A stretch of DNA of 64,000 bases from Spirochaetia bacterium (GCA_021736385.1 JAIPFY010000005.1:1-64000); one strand, 5' to 3'. Positions 44,497-54,429 are shown, counted from the stretch's first letter. The notes: generated from the sequence alone by a model not told the origin. Made by a program: numbers and translations.

Positions 44497-45126
44497 ATGA
44501 CCATGAGAGTAGTGAAACAGGCCGAAGAACGAAGAGATGATATCCTCACGGCAGCCATGCGGCTGTTCTCATCACAGGAGTATGAGAGTGTCACCATGAA
44601 ACAGATCATGGATGAGCTGGATATCGCGAAAGGGACGATCTATCACTACTTCCCCTCCAAGCAGGCACTGCTTGAGGGGGTGGTCGATCGTATCATCGAT
44701 GAGGAGCTGTCGAAACGACAGCTGCTGATCTCACAGGACTCATTCAGGGATAGGCCTGCCCTGGGGCAGCTGAGCATGCTGCTCTCAGCATCGAGTATCG
44801 CTGCTGAGCATGAGCAGGTGCTGCACTCCCTGCATGAGAAGTCGAACGAGAAGTTCCATACAAGAGCACTCGGTGTCTATATCACCAGGATAGCCCCGCT
44901 CTTCGCCCAGGTCATCGAACGGGGCTGTTCTGAAGGGGTGTTCCACACAGCCTACCCGCTGGAGAGTGCGGAGCTGCTGCTCACGGGGATCCAGACCCTC
45001 TCTGATACCGGGATCTTCCCCTGGGAGGAAGACCAGCTCAGACGCAGGGCAGCAGCGATCCCCTCGCTCATCGAGCAGCAGCTGGGTGCACCGGCGGGAT
45101 CCTGTGCATTCCTTGCCGACACCTGA
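44497..45126 (+). CDS. TetR-family transcriptional repressor
   Basis: 209 residues. N-terminal helix-turn-helix DDILTAAMRLFSSQEYESVTMKQIMDELDIAKGTIYHYFPSKQALLEGV is the family signature; the C-terminal ligand domain is unspecific. Two starts compete, ATG 44497 and 44503, with AAGGAG at 44487-44492. It should bind the palindrome over its own promoter and be released by a ligand, probably a substrate of the MFS exporter encoded 74 bases downstream. Confidence 0.93.
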   Translation: MTMRVVKQAEERRDDILTAAMRLFSSQEYESVTMKQIMDELDIAKGTIYHYFPSKQALLEGVVDRIIDEELSKRQLLISQDSFRDRPALGQLSMLLSASSIAAEHEQVLHSLHEKSNEKFHTRALGVYITRIAPLFAQVIERGCSEGVFHTAYPLESAELLLTGIQTLSDTGIFPWEEDQLRRRAAAIPSLIEQQLGAPAGSCAFLADT

Positions 45127-45150
45127 GATCCAGCCAGGATGATCATGAAG

Positions 45151-45170
45151 GAGGCTGGCATGCCAGCCTC
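45151..45170. repeat. Perfect 20-base palindrome between tetR and MFS gene
   Basis: GAGGCTGGCA/TGCCAGCCTC has no spacer. As RNA it would form a hairpin that could attenuate the MFS gene relative to tetR, as DNA a second regulator site. No T-run. Confidence 0.5.
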
Positions 45171-45200
45171 ACCGCTATCGAGATGTAACAGGAGACCATC

Positions 45201-46463
45201 ATGTCATCGATAACCGCAGATACCCGTTTCACAAGATTTCTCATCATACTGATCGGACAGCTGCTCTCCCGAGTCGGCTGCGGCCTGAGTGCCTTCGCCC
45301 TCGGAGTCCATGTCTATCAGAACAGCGGCAGTGCAACGGCCTACTCCATGCTGCTGCTATCAGCATTCCTGCCTTCAGTGCTGCTGAATCCGATCGGAGG
45401 GGTACTTGCAGACCGGTATGATCGAAAGCTGCTGATGATCATCTCAGATACCGGTGCAGCCTGCTCTATCGTGTTCATCATGATCATGCTGCAGCTGGAT
45501 CTCGTGAGTCTCTGGCCTGCCTATGGCGGACTGCTCGCATCATCGATCTGCATGTCACTGCACTCACCAGCATTCAAAGCCTCTGTGACTGACCTGATCG
45601 ACCCGAAAGACTATGCCCGGGCAGGCGGTCTCATCCAACTGGCAGAAGCCTCCCGCTTCCTGATCTCACCGATCCTCGCGGCCGTGCTCCTCTCGCGTTT
45701 CTCCCTGACTGTCGTACTGGCGGTGGATGTCATCACCTTCGCCGCTGCCGTAGTGACCGTGGCTCTCATCAGAGGCCGCACCAGTGCTCAACCTGTGCGC
45801 TCAGATCCGATCCACGTGTACAGGGACCTCCGTGCAGCCCTCTCCTATATCACCGGACGTCCGGCGATCCTGCAGCTGCTGCTGCTTGCCAGCAGCCTGA
45901 CATGCTTCACCGGCGTGCTGCAGTCCCTCTTCGGTCCCATGATCCTCTCCTTCGCAGACGAGCGGACCTTCGGGATGATACAGTCGACCGCCGCTCTGGG
46001 GATGATACTCAGCAGTCTGTTCATCGGGATGGTGCAGCGAGGTGCTGACCAGAAGACCATACTCTCAGCAGCGCTCACTGCAGCCGCTGTCAGTTTCACC
46101 TGCATAGGGCTCTATGAGGATGCTGCAGTGATCACCATCGCCGCATTCGTCTTCTTTACCACCCTGCCGTTCGTCAACACCGCGCTGGAAGTACTCTTTC
46201 GCCTGGCGATAGACCAGCAGATGCAGGGACGAGTCTGGTCGATCATCTCCTGCGTCTCACAACTGGGACTGCTCCTTGCTCTGGCCCTCACCGGGTTCTG
46301 TGCTGACCGATTGTCTGTCACCTGTACAGGTCCATCAGGTCCTTGGATCGCAGGAGGGGCGAACGGGCTGCTGCTGGTACTGTCAGGAGGACCGTTCATC
46401 CTCCTCGCGCTGCTGGGTCTGCCATCGCTTCGCTCCAGACACACCTGCCCGACTGCAGCGTGA
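45201..46463 (+). CDS. MFS efflux transporter
   Basis: 420 residues, 12 membrane helices, with the loop 2-3 signature as GGVLADRYDRKLLMI. Closest in character to the MFS_3/enterobactin-exporter-like drug and siderophore exporters. AGGAG precedes the ATG. Encoded behind a TetR repressor, which suggests export of the repressor ligand. Its C terminus is followed by 145 bases without a gene. Confidence 0.92.
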   Translation: MSSITADTRFTRFLIILIGQLLSRVGCGLSAFALGVHVYQNSGSATAYSMLLLSAFLPSVLLNPIGGVLADRYDRKLLMIISDTGAACSIVFIMIMLQLDLVSLWPAYGGLLASSICMSLHSPAFKASVTDLIDPKDYARAGGLIQLAEASRFLISPILAAVLLSRFSLTVVLAVDVITFAAAVVTVALIRGRTSAQPVRSDPIHVYRDLRAALSYITGRPAILQLLLLASSLTCFTGVLQSLFGPMILSFADERTFGMIQSTAALGMILSSLFIGMVQRGADQKTILSAALTAAAVSFTCIGLYEDAAVITIAAFVFFTTLPFVNTALEVLFRLAIDQQMQGRVWSIISCVSQLGLLLALALTGFCADRLSVTCTGPSGPWIAGGANGLLLVLSGGPFILLALLGLPSLRSRHTCPTAA

Positions 46464-46608
46464 AAGACCGCCGGATTCCCACGGTGTGCAGCATCACATC
46501 CAGCCCATCGGTACAGAGTGTCACATCGATCACTGTTCATGTACACCGAGATCAGGTTCCATGATAGAATGATCAACATCATTCATAGAAAAAGGAGCTT
46601 TAGGAGAC

Positions 46609-47226
46609 ATGAAGACAAAAAGTTCGAGAATCGTGACAAGCATCACGATCGTTACCCTGCTGATCCTCATCGGCATGACCGGCTGTGACCTTGCCGACAC
46701 ATCGTTGAGCATTGAGGACCAGGCGACAGCCTCATCCCGTTCTCTCGTGCCCACAGGCATGGAGACTGAGACAGTGAACCGATTCACCCCGTTCACCGCA
46801 ACCGTAGCACTCGAGCAAGTCAGTGCAGATACCCAAGCAGTCGGAATGAGCAGCCACTTCAGGACGAACGACGAGGTGCTCACAGGCGTCGTGACCACAT
46901 CAGACTGGGAATCGCTGCAGGGTGCCCGGGTCTCGATGATGAACTTCACCAACTTCAGTATGGAACCTCTTGCCAATGGGACCTTTACCGTCTCAGGCAC
47001 CAATCACAGCACCATAGAGCTGTTCATGCCTTCAGAGACCCTGACGATCAAGGCAAACGGCAGGATCGAAGGGAACATCCCCTTCGGGGCGGCTGTCGAT
47101 ATGAACTGGAGCTCTACCGGTGGGAGCGATACGATCGCAAAAGGATCTCTCTCGGGCATGTTCGTCTGGTATACCGCACCACCGTCAGGGACTATCGAAC
47201 TGAAGGGGTTCTATCGCACACGATGA
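46609..47226 (+). CDS. Lipoprotein of unknown function
   Basis: 205 residues with a lipoprotein signal (LLILIGMTGC, Cys26). The mature part is rich in Ser and Thr with beta-type text (GTFTVSGTNHSTIELFMPSETLTIKANG) and no known domain. It probably sits on a membrane surface as a beta-sandwich protein; no function can be named. AGGAG precedes the ATG. Monocistronic, with a strong hairpin 16 bases after the stop. Confidence 0.8.
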   Translation: MKTKSSRIVTSITIVTLLILIGMTGCDLADTSLSIEDQATASSRSLVPTGMETETVNRFTPFTATVALEQVSADTQAVGMSSHFRTNDEVLTGVVTTSDWESLQGARVSMMNFTNFSMEPLANGTFTVSGTNHSTIELFMPSETLTIKANGRIEGNIPFGAAVDMNWSSTGGSDTIAKGSLSGMFVWYTAPPSGTIELKGFYRTR

Positions 47227-47242
47227 TCTGACACACTCCCCG

Positions 47243-47271
47243 TCTGCCGCTCTCGTATCGAGAGCGGCAGA
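47243..47271 (+). terminator. 13-bp perfect hairpin after the lipoprotein gene
   Basis: TCTGCCGCTCTCG/CGAGAGCGGCAGA (47243-47255 with 47259-47271) with a TAT loop. The sequence after it is AGGGAAAGG, so there is no U-tract. Confidence 0.65.
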
Positions 47272-47354
47272 TAGGGAAAGGACGCTGCTCAGGCGGGGAC
47301 CGGCGGTGAGCAGTCTACGAACACGACCTGTCCAGCAGATCAGGAGGCAGTCAC

Positions 47355-48203
47355 ATGCAGGCGGTCATCTTCTACTTTTCAGGGACCGGCAACACCTGGT
47401 GGTGTTCAGAACGCATGGTCGAACATCTGAAGAGACACGGTATCGAGTCACAGATGATCAGTATCGAGCAGACTGATCCCCAAGAGTGCTCCCGCAGCAT
47501 CTGTGCTGCCGATCTGGTCGGGATCGGCTACCCCATCTACGGATCGGACCTGCCTGATAGCGTAAAACACTTCATCGACGATATCCTGCCGACAGCTCCA
47601 CCACAGAAGCCGAGACTCTTTCTCTACTGTACCCAGCTCATGTTCTCAGGTGACGGGGCCTACGTATACGCAGATGCCATCAGGAACAGAGGTTGGGAGA
47701 TCTACAGCGCAGTACACCTGCTGATGCCGAATAACATCAGTATGAGCATCATGCCGCTGCTCTTCAGTAATGATCCAGTCCATATCGAACGACGGCTTGC
47801 CCGTACCGATATGCGCATCAGGCATATGATAGACCGGATGATCGCCGGCAGACCGCTGAAGCAGGGACACAGCAGGCTCTCCACGCTGCTCGCTCTCATG
47901 CAGAGAGCCCCTTTTCGCACGTACTTCCCCGTCCTCCGCGATGATATCTCGGTAGATGATGAGCTGTGCACACGGTGCGGCAGGTGTGTGGAGATCTGTC
48001 CGGTAGGTAATCTGGAACTCACCGCCGAAGGTGTTCGGGCCTCAGGGCAGTGTATCCTCTGTCTCAGATGCTATAACTTCTGTCCGGTCTCTGCGGTACG
48101 CTACCGGGGCAGAACTCATGACCTGCGAAGAGGGATTCCCTACAGAGGTCCTGTACCCCGGTTCAGACCCGAACTCATAGCAGCTCACCGACATCATGAA
48201 TGA
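47355..48203 (+). CDS. EFR1-type flavodoxin-ferredoxin protein
   Basis: 282 residues. Residues 1-150 are flavodoxin-like with the FMN phosphate loop FSGTGNTWW; the C-terminal part has two 4Fe-4S motifs (CTRCGRCVEICP and CILCLRCYNFCP). This two-part layout defines the EFR1 family, electron carriers of anaerobes. Cytosolic. AGGAGG lies seven bases before the ATG. Convergent with the AKR gene, 113 bases between stops, where a 5-bp ACGGA/TCCGT hairpin is seen. Redox partner unknown. Confidence 0.9.
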   Translation: MQAVIFYFSGTGNTWWCSERMVEHLKRHGIESQMISIEQTDPQECSRSICAADLVGIGYPIYGSDLPDSVKHFIDDILPTAPPQKPRLFLYCTQLMFSGDGAYVYADAIRNRGWEIYSAVHLLMPNNISMSIMPLLFSNDPVHIERRLARTDMRIRHMIDRMIAGRPLKQGHSRLSTLLALMQRAPFRTYFPVLRDDISVDDELCTRCGRCVEICPVGNLELTAEGVRASGQCILCLRCYNFCPVSAVRYRGRTHDLRRGIPYRGPVPRFRPELIAAHRHHE

Positions 48204-48316
48204 ACAGAGGGAACGGACAGTCCGTGCGTTCAGTACCGTCATCGGCCGTTGTACTGGCTGATTCCCGCCGAATCGTCAACTTCACTGCATCGCACAGCGC
48301 TCCCCTCGTTTTCGAT

Positions 48317-49411
48317 CTATTCCTCTTCAGTATCCGAACCCTGCATCCCTCCTCTGGCAGAGTGGTCCTGTATCACAGGTCCATCTGAAATATCCCAGAG
48401 GTCTTGCCACCTTTGATCATCGTTCCAGAGGAATACCTGCCCCTTGATCAATCTGCAGTTCTTATCTATTCCGGCCAGTGCTGCCATATCCTCAGCACTA
48501 AGCGGATCAGAAGCTACAGCCTCCAGATTGCTGAGTATATTCCGACGCCGGGTAGAAAAAGGTATCGGTATCTGTCCTCTTTGGACCGCCCACTTAAGAC
48601 ATACACCAGCAGGATGTACCCCGTGGGCTTCAGCGATCGCAGTGATGACAGGATCTTCAATATCTACGGTATCAGTCTCTGCCCTGTCCCGTTCAGGTCT
48701 ATGAGGTGATCCGATGGGACTGAATCCAACAGGTTGGATACCTCTGGCGCAGAGATAGTCAAACAGTTCAGGCTGCTGGAAATGGGGATGAAGTTCCATC
48801 TCGTTGCAAGCGGGCAGGATCCGTGCATCGCGGAGGATCAACTCCAACTTCCGGATCGTTACATTAGAGGTGCCTATATGCCTCACCAGCCCCATATCCA
48901 CAAGCCGTTCCATCTGTCGCCAGGTTCTCATGAACCTCTCATGGATATAAGGAACAGCATCAGGACTTCTGGAATCAACAGAACATCCCGGTGCATGGAA
49001 ATTCGGGAACGGCCAGTGAACCAGATACAGATCCAGATAATCGAGCTTGAGGTCTCTCAGGGTCCTGGCGCAGGAGAGCAGCACATCCCCATCACCATGC
49101 ATATCGTTCCATAGTTTTGAGGTAATCCAAAACTCGTCACGTGAAAGCTCCCCGCCTTCGAGGACTTCCTGAAGGACCCTGCCGATGCTGTCTTCGTTCC
49201 CATACACAGATGCACAATCAATATGACGATACCCAAGGGCAATAGCTTCTTTGACAGCTGCAGCGACCTCATCATCGGAAACATGATCCGAGCCGAACGT
49301 CCCCATTCCAATGGCCGGCATCTGTGCCCCGGATGAGAGTGTCACAAAGGGTATGGCACGCTGATCCACCCGATCCTCTGACAATGAAAAAGAGTTCTGT
49401 TCCCCTCTCAT
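48317..49411 (-). CDS. Aldo/keto reductase
   Basis: 364 residues in an (alpha/beta)8 barrel. Catalytic tetrad is readable: Asp in [12 protein letters not shown], Tyr in the same segment, Lys in FWITSKLWN and His in LYLVHWPF. The opening [17 protein letters not shown] is typical of xylose/aldose-type AKRs. NADPH-dependent reduction of sugar aldehydes or ketones. The start overlaps the dehydrogenase stop (ATGA), so both form one operon, divergent from an AraC regulator: a small polyol/sugar oxidoreduction unit. Confidence 0.93.
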   Translation of the reverse strand: MRGEQNSFSLSEDRVDQRAIPFVTLSSGAQMPAIGMGTFGSDHVSDDEVAAAVKEAIALGYRHIDCASVYGNEDSIGRVLQEVLEGGELSRDEFWITSKLWNDMHGDGDVLLSCARTLRDLKLDYLDLYLVHWPFPNFHAPGCSVDSRSPDAVPYIHERFMRTWRQMERLVDMGLVRHIGTSNVTIRKLELILRDARILPACNEMELHPHFQQPELFDYLCARGIQPVGFSPIGSPHRPERDRAETDTVDIEDPVITAIAEAHGVHPAGVCLKWAVQRGQIPIPFSTRRRNILSNLEAVASDPLSAEDMAALAGIDKNCRLIKGQVFLWNDDQRWQDLWDISDGPVIQDHSARGGMQGSDTEEE

Positions 49412-50478
49412 GCACGGATCTCCTCATCAAACACCACAGCGACTTTACCACAGGTTCCGCTTGCCATGAGGGAATAGGCTTCTGCTGCTTTCTCCAGCGG
49501 GAATCGGTGGGTGACAAGCTCTTCAGGATGAATACCCCAGCGCACGATACGTTCGACAAGTTCCTCCATCCGCCATATGTTCGTGACCCAACTGCCGTAT
49601 ATGGTCTTTTGATCATGGATGATATCAGGACTGGGTCGAAAGGATACCGTACCACCCTCACCGATGAAACAGATCTTACCCCATTTTCGAGTCGCTTGAA
49701 TGCTTATAAGACGAGCCTGGTCATTGCCAGAACAATCTATTGCCTTCTCACAGCCATACCCACCGGTCAAAGCTTTGATCTCAGCTACTGTATCTGCATG
49801 TGAATCCAGCACCTGATCCGCTAGTCCAAGATCCAGGGCAAGTCGTCTTCTCTCAGGTACAACATCGACACCGATGGTCTTTGCGGCACCTAATGCTCTA
49901 CTCAGCATGAGCGCAGCCAATCCGACCGGTCCCAGCCCGGTAACAAGCACAGTGTCATTCCCTGAGATCCCGATCTTCTCCAGACCTTCATAGACAGTAC
50001 CGAATCCACAAGCAACCTGAGCCCCGTCGGTATAGGAGAGTTCATCCGGCAGTGCCACAAGGTCCTTCTCTTCAGCCAACAGGTATTCTGCCATTCCCCC
50101 ATCACGCTGCCAGCCATAGGCTTTACGATACTCAGTGCTGGTACAGCTGATCATATACCCACGGCGACAGTCATTGCAGACACCGCAGCCAGAGATATGA
50201 TAGATTATGACTCTATCACCGGTTTTGAATCTCCGAAGTCCCGGACCTTCAGCAACGATCTGTCCACAGGGTTCATGTCCTGCTATGACGCCCTGATACC
50301 GTTCCGGTCCCGTCCCTTGATGTTCATGATAGATCGCCCTGATATCACTCCCGCAGATCGTTGAAGATTTCATCTTGATCAACACCTCTCCATGGCCCGG
50401 AGTCGGGACCGCATACTCATGCAATGCTACAGTGCTGTTTCCCGGAAGGACAGCTCCCATCATCTTCTTTCCATCCAT
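49408..50478 (-). CDS. Zinc-dependent medium-chain alcohol/polyol dehydrogenase
   Basis: 356 residues. Catalytic zinc ligands are Cys and His-Glu ([16 protein letters not shown]), the structural-zinc region is [15 protein letters not shown], and the NAD fold has [12 protein letters not shown]. Resembles the sorbitol/threonine dehydrogenase group. ATG 50478 is preferred over 50484 because AGGAG is then nine bases away. First gene of the two-gene operon with the AKR. Likely oxidises a polyol or secondary alcohol that the AKR forms or uses. Confidence 0.92.
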   Translation of the reverse strand: MDGKKMMGAVLPGNSTVALHEYAVPTPGHGEVLIKMKSSTICGSDIRAIYHEHQGTGPERYQGVIAGHEPCGQIVAEGPGLRRFKTGDRVIIYHISGCGVCNDCRRGYMISCTSTEYRKAYGWQRDGGMAEYLLAEEKDLVALPDELSYTDGAQVACGFGTVYEGLEKIGISGNDTVLVTGLGPVGLAALMLSRALGAAKTIGVDVVPERRRLALDLGLADQVLDSHADTVAEIKALTGGYGCEKAIDCSGNDQARLISIQATRKWGKICFIGEGGTVSFRPSPDIIHDQKTIYGSWVTNIWRMEELVERIVRWGIHPEELVTHRFPLEKAAEAYSLMASGTCGKVAVVFDEEIRA

Positions 50479-50818
50479 GATCATTCTCTCCTATGTGTAT
50501 TAGACTCATGCTGCACGAGCAGCACAGGGAATCCCTGTTCATCAAAGGGTTGTATATGCATAACCCCACAGCTTCATATGCTCAAGGGTAACTCATCGAA
50601 CCACCGTCCACGATAGTGGCAACCTCTCACCCCCCAAGCGAACCGACCTTCAGTAAAGCAGTCTGACTGCATCCCATCACCTGCACTTCTTGACCTTCTT
50701 TCTTTTGAGGTATATGTAGTATATGATTACAAAACATCAAGTTGAAATGACAAAGATTGACTAGTGCATGCCAATCATTGACTTACTATCTTCTTCTTCG
50801 TAGTATAGGAAGAACAGT
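50479..50818. other. Divergent control region, dehydrogenase / AraC
   Basis: About 340 bases without a gene. On the dehydrogenase side are ACAGGGA-a-TCCCTGT (50524-50538) and TGCTGC/GCAGCA (50509-50524), which would form two adjacent leader hairpins. On the AraC side are a promoter TTGACT-17-TAGTAT (50778-50806) and ATTGACT direct repeats. The central part shows nothing specific. Confidence 0.55.
50756..50806 (+). promoter_or_regulatory. araC-type gene promoter with direct repeats
   Basis: ATTGACT occurs at 50756-50762 and 50777-50783, 21 bases apart (two helical turns), the second overlapping the -35 box of TTGACT (50778-50783)-17-TAGTAT (50801-50806). Spacing fits AraC half sites. Confidence 0.5.
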
Positions 50819-51763
50819 ATGCCTGTCATCTCAGTCCTTCAGCGCAGCGCGGCATCTCCAGAGATCTTGGTATCAGGGGGTATGATCCATATGACACAGG
50901 AACCTCAGTTCTTCTCTCAGCAGGTAACCAGTGCCCATAGATTCTACCGAAACCCGCAAAATACTGGTTCCCGTGAGTTCTCTGTTATCGCAGGAGGTAA
51001 AGAGACCTGTCCACCAGGCTATCGGATTCATCGAACAGGGTTCATCTATTACGGCATAGAACTGGTAGTGTCGGGAAAGGGATCTCTTGTGCTGGGAGAA
51101 CACACCTACGAACTCAGCCCGGGAACACTGTTCTGCTATGGTCCGAATATTGCCCATACGATCGAGAACGACCAGCAGGAGACGGATCTTATCAAGTATT
51201 TCGTTGATCTCAAAGGTGAGGCTGTGCAGACACTACTGGAGGAGATGGCTATCCCGGGAACCGTATCACACACCTCTTCCCCGCACTCACTCATGAACAC
51301 CTTTGAAGAGCTGTCTCTGTATGGTCTCTCTGACACTCGATATACAGAACCTCTCTGTGCCTCTTTGGGAAAAAGTCTCATCTACAAGATCGCACAGACA
51401 GCCATACCGTATGGTGTATCGTATACCACTTCATATACAACATGTACCCGATGCAAAGATATCATAGATTCCAGCTATCTTTCTCTCCAGACACTGCAGG
51501 ATATCGCAGATGCCTGTGGGATCGATGGTGCCTATCTATGCAGACTTTTCAAGAGATATGAACACCAGTCGCCGTATCAGTATCTTCTCCGCTTGCGAAT
51601 GAATCACGCCGCCGATCTTTTAGCAAGCTGCGGACTGCAGGTAAAAGAGACTGCAGCACGGCTCTCATATGAAGACCAGTATCATTTCTCGCGTACGTTT
51701 AAACGTGTCATGGGACAATCCCCCAATACCTTCTGTAACCAGAGAAGTCCTTCTGATTCGTAA
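50819..51763 (+). CDS. AraC-family transcriptional regulator
   Basis: 314 residues: an N-terminal cupin-type ligand domain (GIELVVSGKGSLVLGEHTYELSPGTLFCYGPNIAH) and a C-terminal double helix-turn-helix (LQDIADACGIDGAYLCRLFKRYEHQSPYQYLLRLRMNHAADLL; VKETAARLSYEDQYHFSRTFKR). AGGAAGA precedes the ATG; shorter starts at Met22 or Met25 are possible. Divergent from the dehydrogenase-AKR operon, which it most likely controls in response to a sugar-type ligand. Confidence 0.93.
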   Translation: MPVISVLQRSAASPEILVSGGMIHMTQEPQFFSQQVTSAHRFYRNPQNTGSREFSVIAGGKETCPPGYRIHRTGFIYYGIELVVSGKGSLVLGEHTYELSPGTLFCYGPNIAHTIENDQQETDLIKYFVDLKGEAVQTLLEEMAIPGTVSHTSSPHSLMNTFEELSLYGLSDTRYTEPLCASLGKSLIYKIAQTAIPYGVSYTTSYTTCTRCKDIIDSSYLSLQTLQDIADACGIDGAYLCRLFKRYEHQSPYQYLLRLRMNHAADLLASCGLQVKETAARLSYEDQYHFSRTFKRVMGQSPNTFCNQRSPSDS

Positions 51764-51888
51764 GATACACGATGTCAGCAGCTCCCAAACGCCCCGGGCA
51801 AACAGAGGGAACGGCCCTCGATCGCCTCTCAACCGCTGTACTGACAGGATGTCCTGCGGTATCATGGAAGCAGATGGAGGTGTGCAGG

Positions 51889-52170
51889 ATGGCCGAGACA
51901 CAGAAGCTGGTGACCATAACAGGACGGGTCCAGATGGTAGGATTCCGATTCTTTGCTGTGCGACAGGCGCAGCGGCACGCTATCTACGGGTATGTGAGAA
52001 ACCGCTATGATGGATCGGTAGAGGTTCTTGCCCAGGGAGAAGAGCGGGACCTCAGCAGGTTCCTCATCACACTCAGAGAGGGTCCCCCTTCAGCTGAAGT
52101 GGAGCAGATAACCGTAGAGGATGTCCACCCGATCACTCGAACCTACCACTCGTTCGACATCACCTTCTAG
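51889..52170 (+). CDS. acyP: Acylphosphatase
   Basis: 93 residues. The family core is complete: GRVQMVGFRFFAVRQAQRH (phosphate-binding loop with the catalytic Arg) and GYVRNRYDGSVEVLAQGE (catalytic Asn). Hydrolyses acyl phosphates such as carbamoyl or acetyl phosphate. ATG 51889 is selected because GGAGG lies at 51876-51880 and the longer frame has no family similarity. Confidence 0.95.
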   Translation: MAETQKLVTITGRVQMVGFRFFAVRQAQRHAIYGYVRNRYDGSVEVLAQGEERDLSRFLITLREGPPSAEVEQITVEDVHPITRTYHSFDITF

Positions 52171-52204
52171 AGAAGCACCATAGTGCAGCATCGCCTCAAG
52201 CTTC

Positions 52205-52226
52205 CTGCTCAATCATGTTCTGTGGT
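52205..52226 (+). repeat. Dispersed 22-base repeat, copy 2
   Basis: Differs from 15367-15388 at one base. Lies between acyP and the EamA gene; the remaining bases of this gap show nothing else. Confidence 0.6.
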
Positions 52227-52390
52227 CGATATATGTCCCCCCCTCCTTCTCTTGGAAGATTATGGAGGCTAGTTGAACACCCTATCAAAGGTATACATCA
52301 CACAAGAATGTTTATTGAGTCGGAAAAATGGACATGCTTCTTCACTCCGGCTCTCTACAAAACCCTCTTCCTCGTATATACTTCCCGCTT

Positions 52391-53320
52391 ATGAACAGAA
52401 CCATAGCACCTTCATCCCCGGCTGCGGGGTACCTGTATGCCCTGATCACCGTGATCCTCTGGTCGGTGAACTTCATCATCGCCCGCGATCTCAACGGATT
52501 GATCTCACCGGTAAGTCTGGCATTCTTCCGCTGGAGTACCGCAGCGGTCCTGGTCCTGCCCTTCTCCTGCAGATCCATCATCCGGAACCGCCGCACCATA
52601 TTCCGCCACTTCCCCTATCTTGCGCTGACCTCCTTTCTGGGCGTGGCGCTCTTCAACACCCTGGTCTATCTTGCCGGAAGGACCACCACTGCCATCAACC
52701 TCTCCATCATAGCCATAACCTTTCCGATCCACATCGTGATCCTTTCCAGGATCCTCTTCAACGAGCGGATCAGTCCAGCACGGGCGGCTGGGATGATCAT
52801 GGTGATCGCAGGCGCACTGCTTCTGATCACTGAAGGAGACCTCTCAGAGCTGCGTTCCATCGGGAAATCTGCAGGAGACCTCTGGATGGTCCTTGCAGCC
52901 TTCATCTTCGCCGTCTTCACCATCCTCCTGAAGTTCCGCCCGCCAGAGCTGGAGCTGTTCACCTTCCAGTCCACGACCTTCATCATCGGGACCCTCTTCC
53001 TCCTGCCGCTGTTCATCTATGACCGCATCACCGGGACAGCGATCCTGTGGGATGCACAGATGGTCGGTTCGATCCTCTATGTCGGTATCGGAGCCTCACT
53101 GATCGCCTACCTGCTGTGGAACAGAGCCATCTCGATCATCGGACCTGCGAAGACAGGGTTCGTCTACTATACGCTGCCGCTGTTCAGTGCTCTCAATGCA
53201 TCCCTGCTGCTCGGTGAACACATCGAAGGGATCCATCTGGTCTCCATGGTCTGCATCATCGCAGGAGTACTGCTTGCCGGACGAAGCGGATCGGCACCCG
53301 GGCGCAGAGAACCGATGTGA
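52391..53320 (+). CDS. EamA/DMT-family transporter
   Basis: 309 residues, ten membrane helices in two EamA repeats (LYALITVILWSVNFIIARDLNG; GDLWMVLAAFIFAVFTILLK). Members of this RhaT-like family export amino acids or other metabolites; the substrate is open. The start is uncertain: ATG 52391 begins the membrane part but lacks a Shine-Dalgarno site, and an in-frame ATG at 52328 would add 21 residues. Monocistronic, followed by AATACGG/CCGTATT, a weak hairpin with a long loop. Confidence 0.9.
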   Translation: MNRTIAPSSPAAGYLYALITVILWSVNFIIARDLNGLISPVSLAFFRWSTAAVLVLPFSCRSIIRNRRTIFRHFPYLALTSFLGVALFNTLVYLAGRTTTAINLSIIAITFPIHIVILSRILFNERISPARAAGMIMVIAGALLLITEGDLSELRSIGKSAGDLWMVLAAFIFAVFTILLKFRPPELELFTFQSTTFIIGTLFLLPLFIYDRITGTAILWDAQMVGSILYVGIGASLIAYLLWNRAISIIGPAKTGFVYYTLPLFSALNASLLLGEHIEGIHLVSMVCIIAGVLLAGRSGSAPGRREPM

Positions 53321-53369
53321 ACCCACCCCTGATCAATACGGCACCCATGGTCCCTGTTCCGTATTATCC

Positions 53370-53398
53370 TTGCGAACCGGTTATATATGCCGTATGAT
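53370..53398 (+). promoter_or_regulatory. Promoter of the binding-protein/kinase operon
   Basis: TTGCGA (53370-53375), 17-base spacer, TATGAT (53393-53398), about 20 bases before the first start codon. Confidence 0.6.
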
Positions 53399-53418
53399 GA
53401 TCTTGAGGTACCATACGC

Positions 53419-54429
53419 ATGAAAAGAACCTGCTTGCTCCTACTATTTCAGATAGCCGTACTCACCATAGTCTCAGCAGCCCAACCGCTCATGAGGATAT
53501 CGGTGGAGAACACTGATGCGCATGTACAGACTCTTGCGGTGAAGGCGTTCGCCGAAGATATCAGCAGAAGACTCGAAGGGATCATCGAGGTGGAGTTCTA
53601 CTCATCAGCCTCTCTCTTCCGTGACAGTGATGTGGTACGTGCCATGGCTCAGGGCAAGCTTGAGATGGCGGTGCCCGGCACCTGGCAGCTCGGTTCCCTG
53701 GTGCCCGAGACCGGGATCTTCCTGCTCCCGTCCTTCTACGGGACCTCCGCAGAGCTGGTCTACCGGTATCTGGCAAGTCCTGCCGGGAAGCAGATCATAT
53801 CACTGATCGAGCAGGACCTGCTCGTCCATGTTCCCGGGAGCTGGATGGATCTGGGATACACCCACCTGTTCTCGACACAGCGACAGATCAGATCCTATCT
53901 CGACATCGCCGGCATGCCTGTCCGGGTTGCCGGCGGTACCGGTAATGAATCCCGCATCTCGGCGATGGGAGGAAGGCCCGTCACCATCGCCTGGCCGGAT
54001 GTTCCCCGCAGTCTGCAGCAGGGGCTCGTAGCAGGTCTGCTGACTTCCTATGAATCGGTACGCAGTGCTGCCCTGTGGGAGTTCGGGGTGCTCTATGCCT
54101 TTGAAGACAATCAGTACTTCGCCCAGTACGTCCCCATGATCTCAAGACCCTTCTGGGATTCTCTCACCGCTGAGACACAGCAGATCATCACCGACAGCTG
54201 GGAAGAGGCAGCAGCAGCGCAGCGGATCGCTGCTGAACAGGCTCAGAGATCAGCCAAAGAGGCTGCGCTGGCGAACGGTATCCTGATCAGTATCCCGAGA
54301 CAGGAAGTCTCGGCATCCATGAGGGATGTCTTGAAGAGCAGAGAGCTCAGGATCGCTGAACAGATGGGCATCTCTTCTGAATATGTGGTCGATCTTGGAC
54401 GATTCATGTCAACAGACTCAGCAGAATAA
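53419..54429 (+). CDS. TRAP-type (DctP) periplasmic binding protein without a permease
   Basis: 336 residues with a cleavable signal peptide (about 1-20, ending VSAAQ). The mature protein is a DctP fold: VKAFAEDISRRLEGIIEVEFYSSASLF, VRAMAQGKLEMAVPGTW, MPVRVAGG and the Ala-rich helix before LANGILISIPRQ. DctP proteins bind carboxylates for TRAP transporters, but no DctQ or DctM follows; the next gene, 17 bases later, is a membrane sensor kinase. The simplest reading is a ligand receptor for that kinase. The usual ligand Arg in the (M/I)-x-V/R-V-x segment (PVRVAGG) is present, so carboxylate binding is plausible. Confidence 0.9.
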   Translation: MKRTCLLLLFQIAVLTIVSAAQPLMRISVENTDAHVQTLAVKAFAEDISRRLEGIIEVEFYSSASLFRDSDVVRAMAQGKLEMAVPGTWQLGSLVPETGIFLLPSFYGTSAELVYRYLASPAGKQIISLIEQDLLVHVPGSWMDLGYTHLFSTQRQIRSYLDIAGMPVRVAGGTGNESRISAMGGRPVTIAWPDVPRSLQQGLVAGLLTSYESVRSAALWEFGVLYAFEDNQYFAQYVPMISRPFWDSLTAETQQIITDSWEEAAAAQRIAAEQAQRSAKEAALANGILISIPRQEVSASMRDVLKSRELRIAEQMGISSEYVVDLGRFMSTDSAE

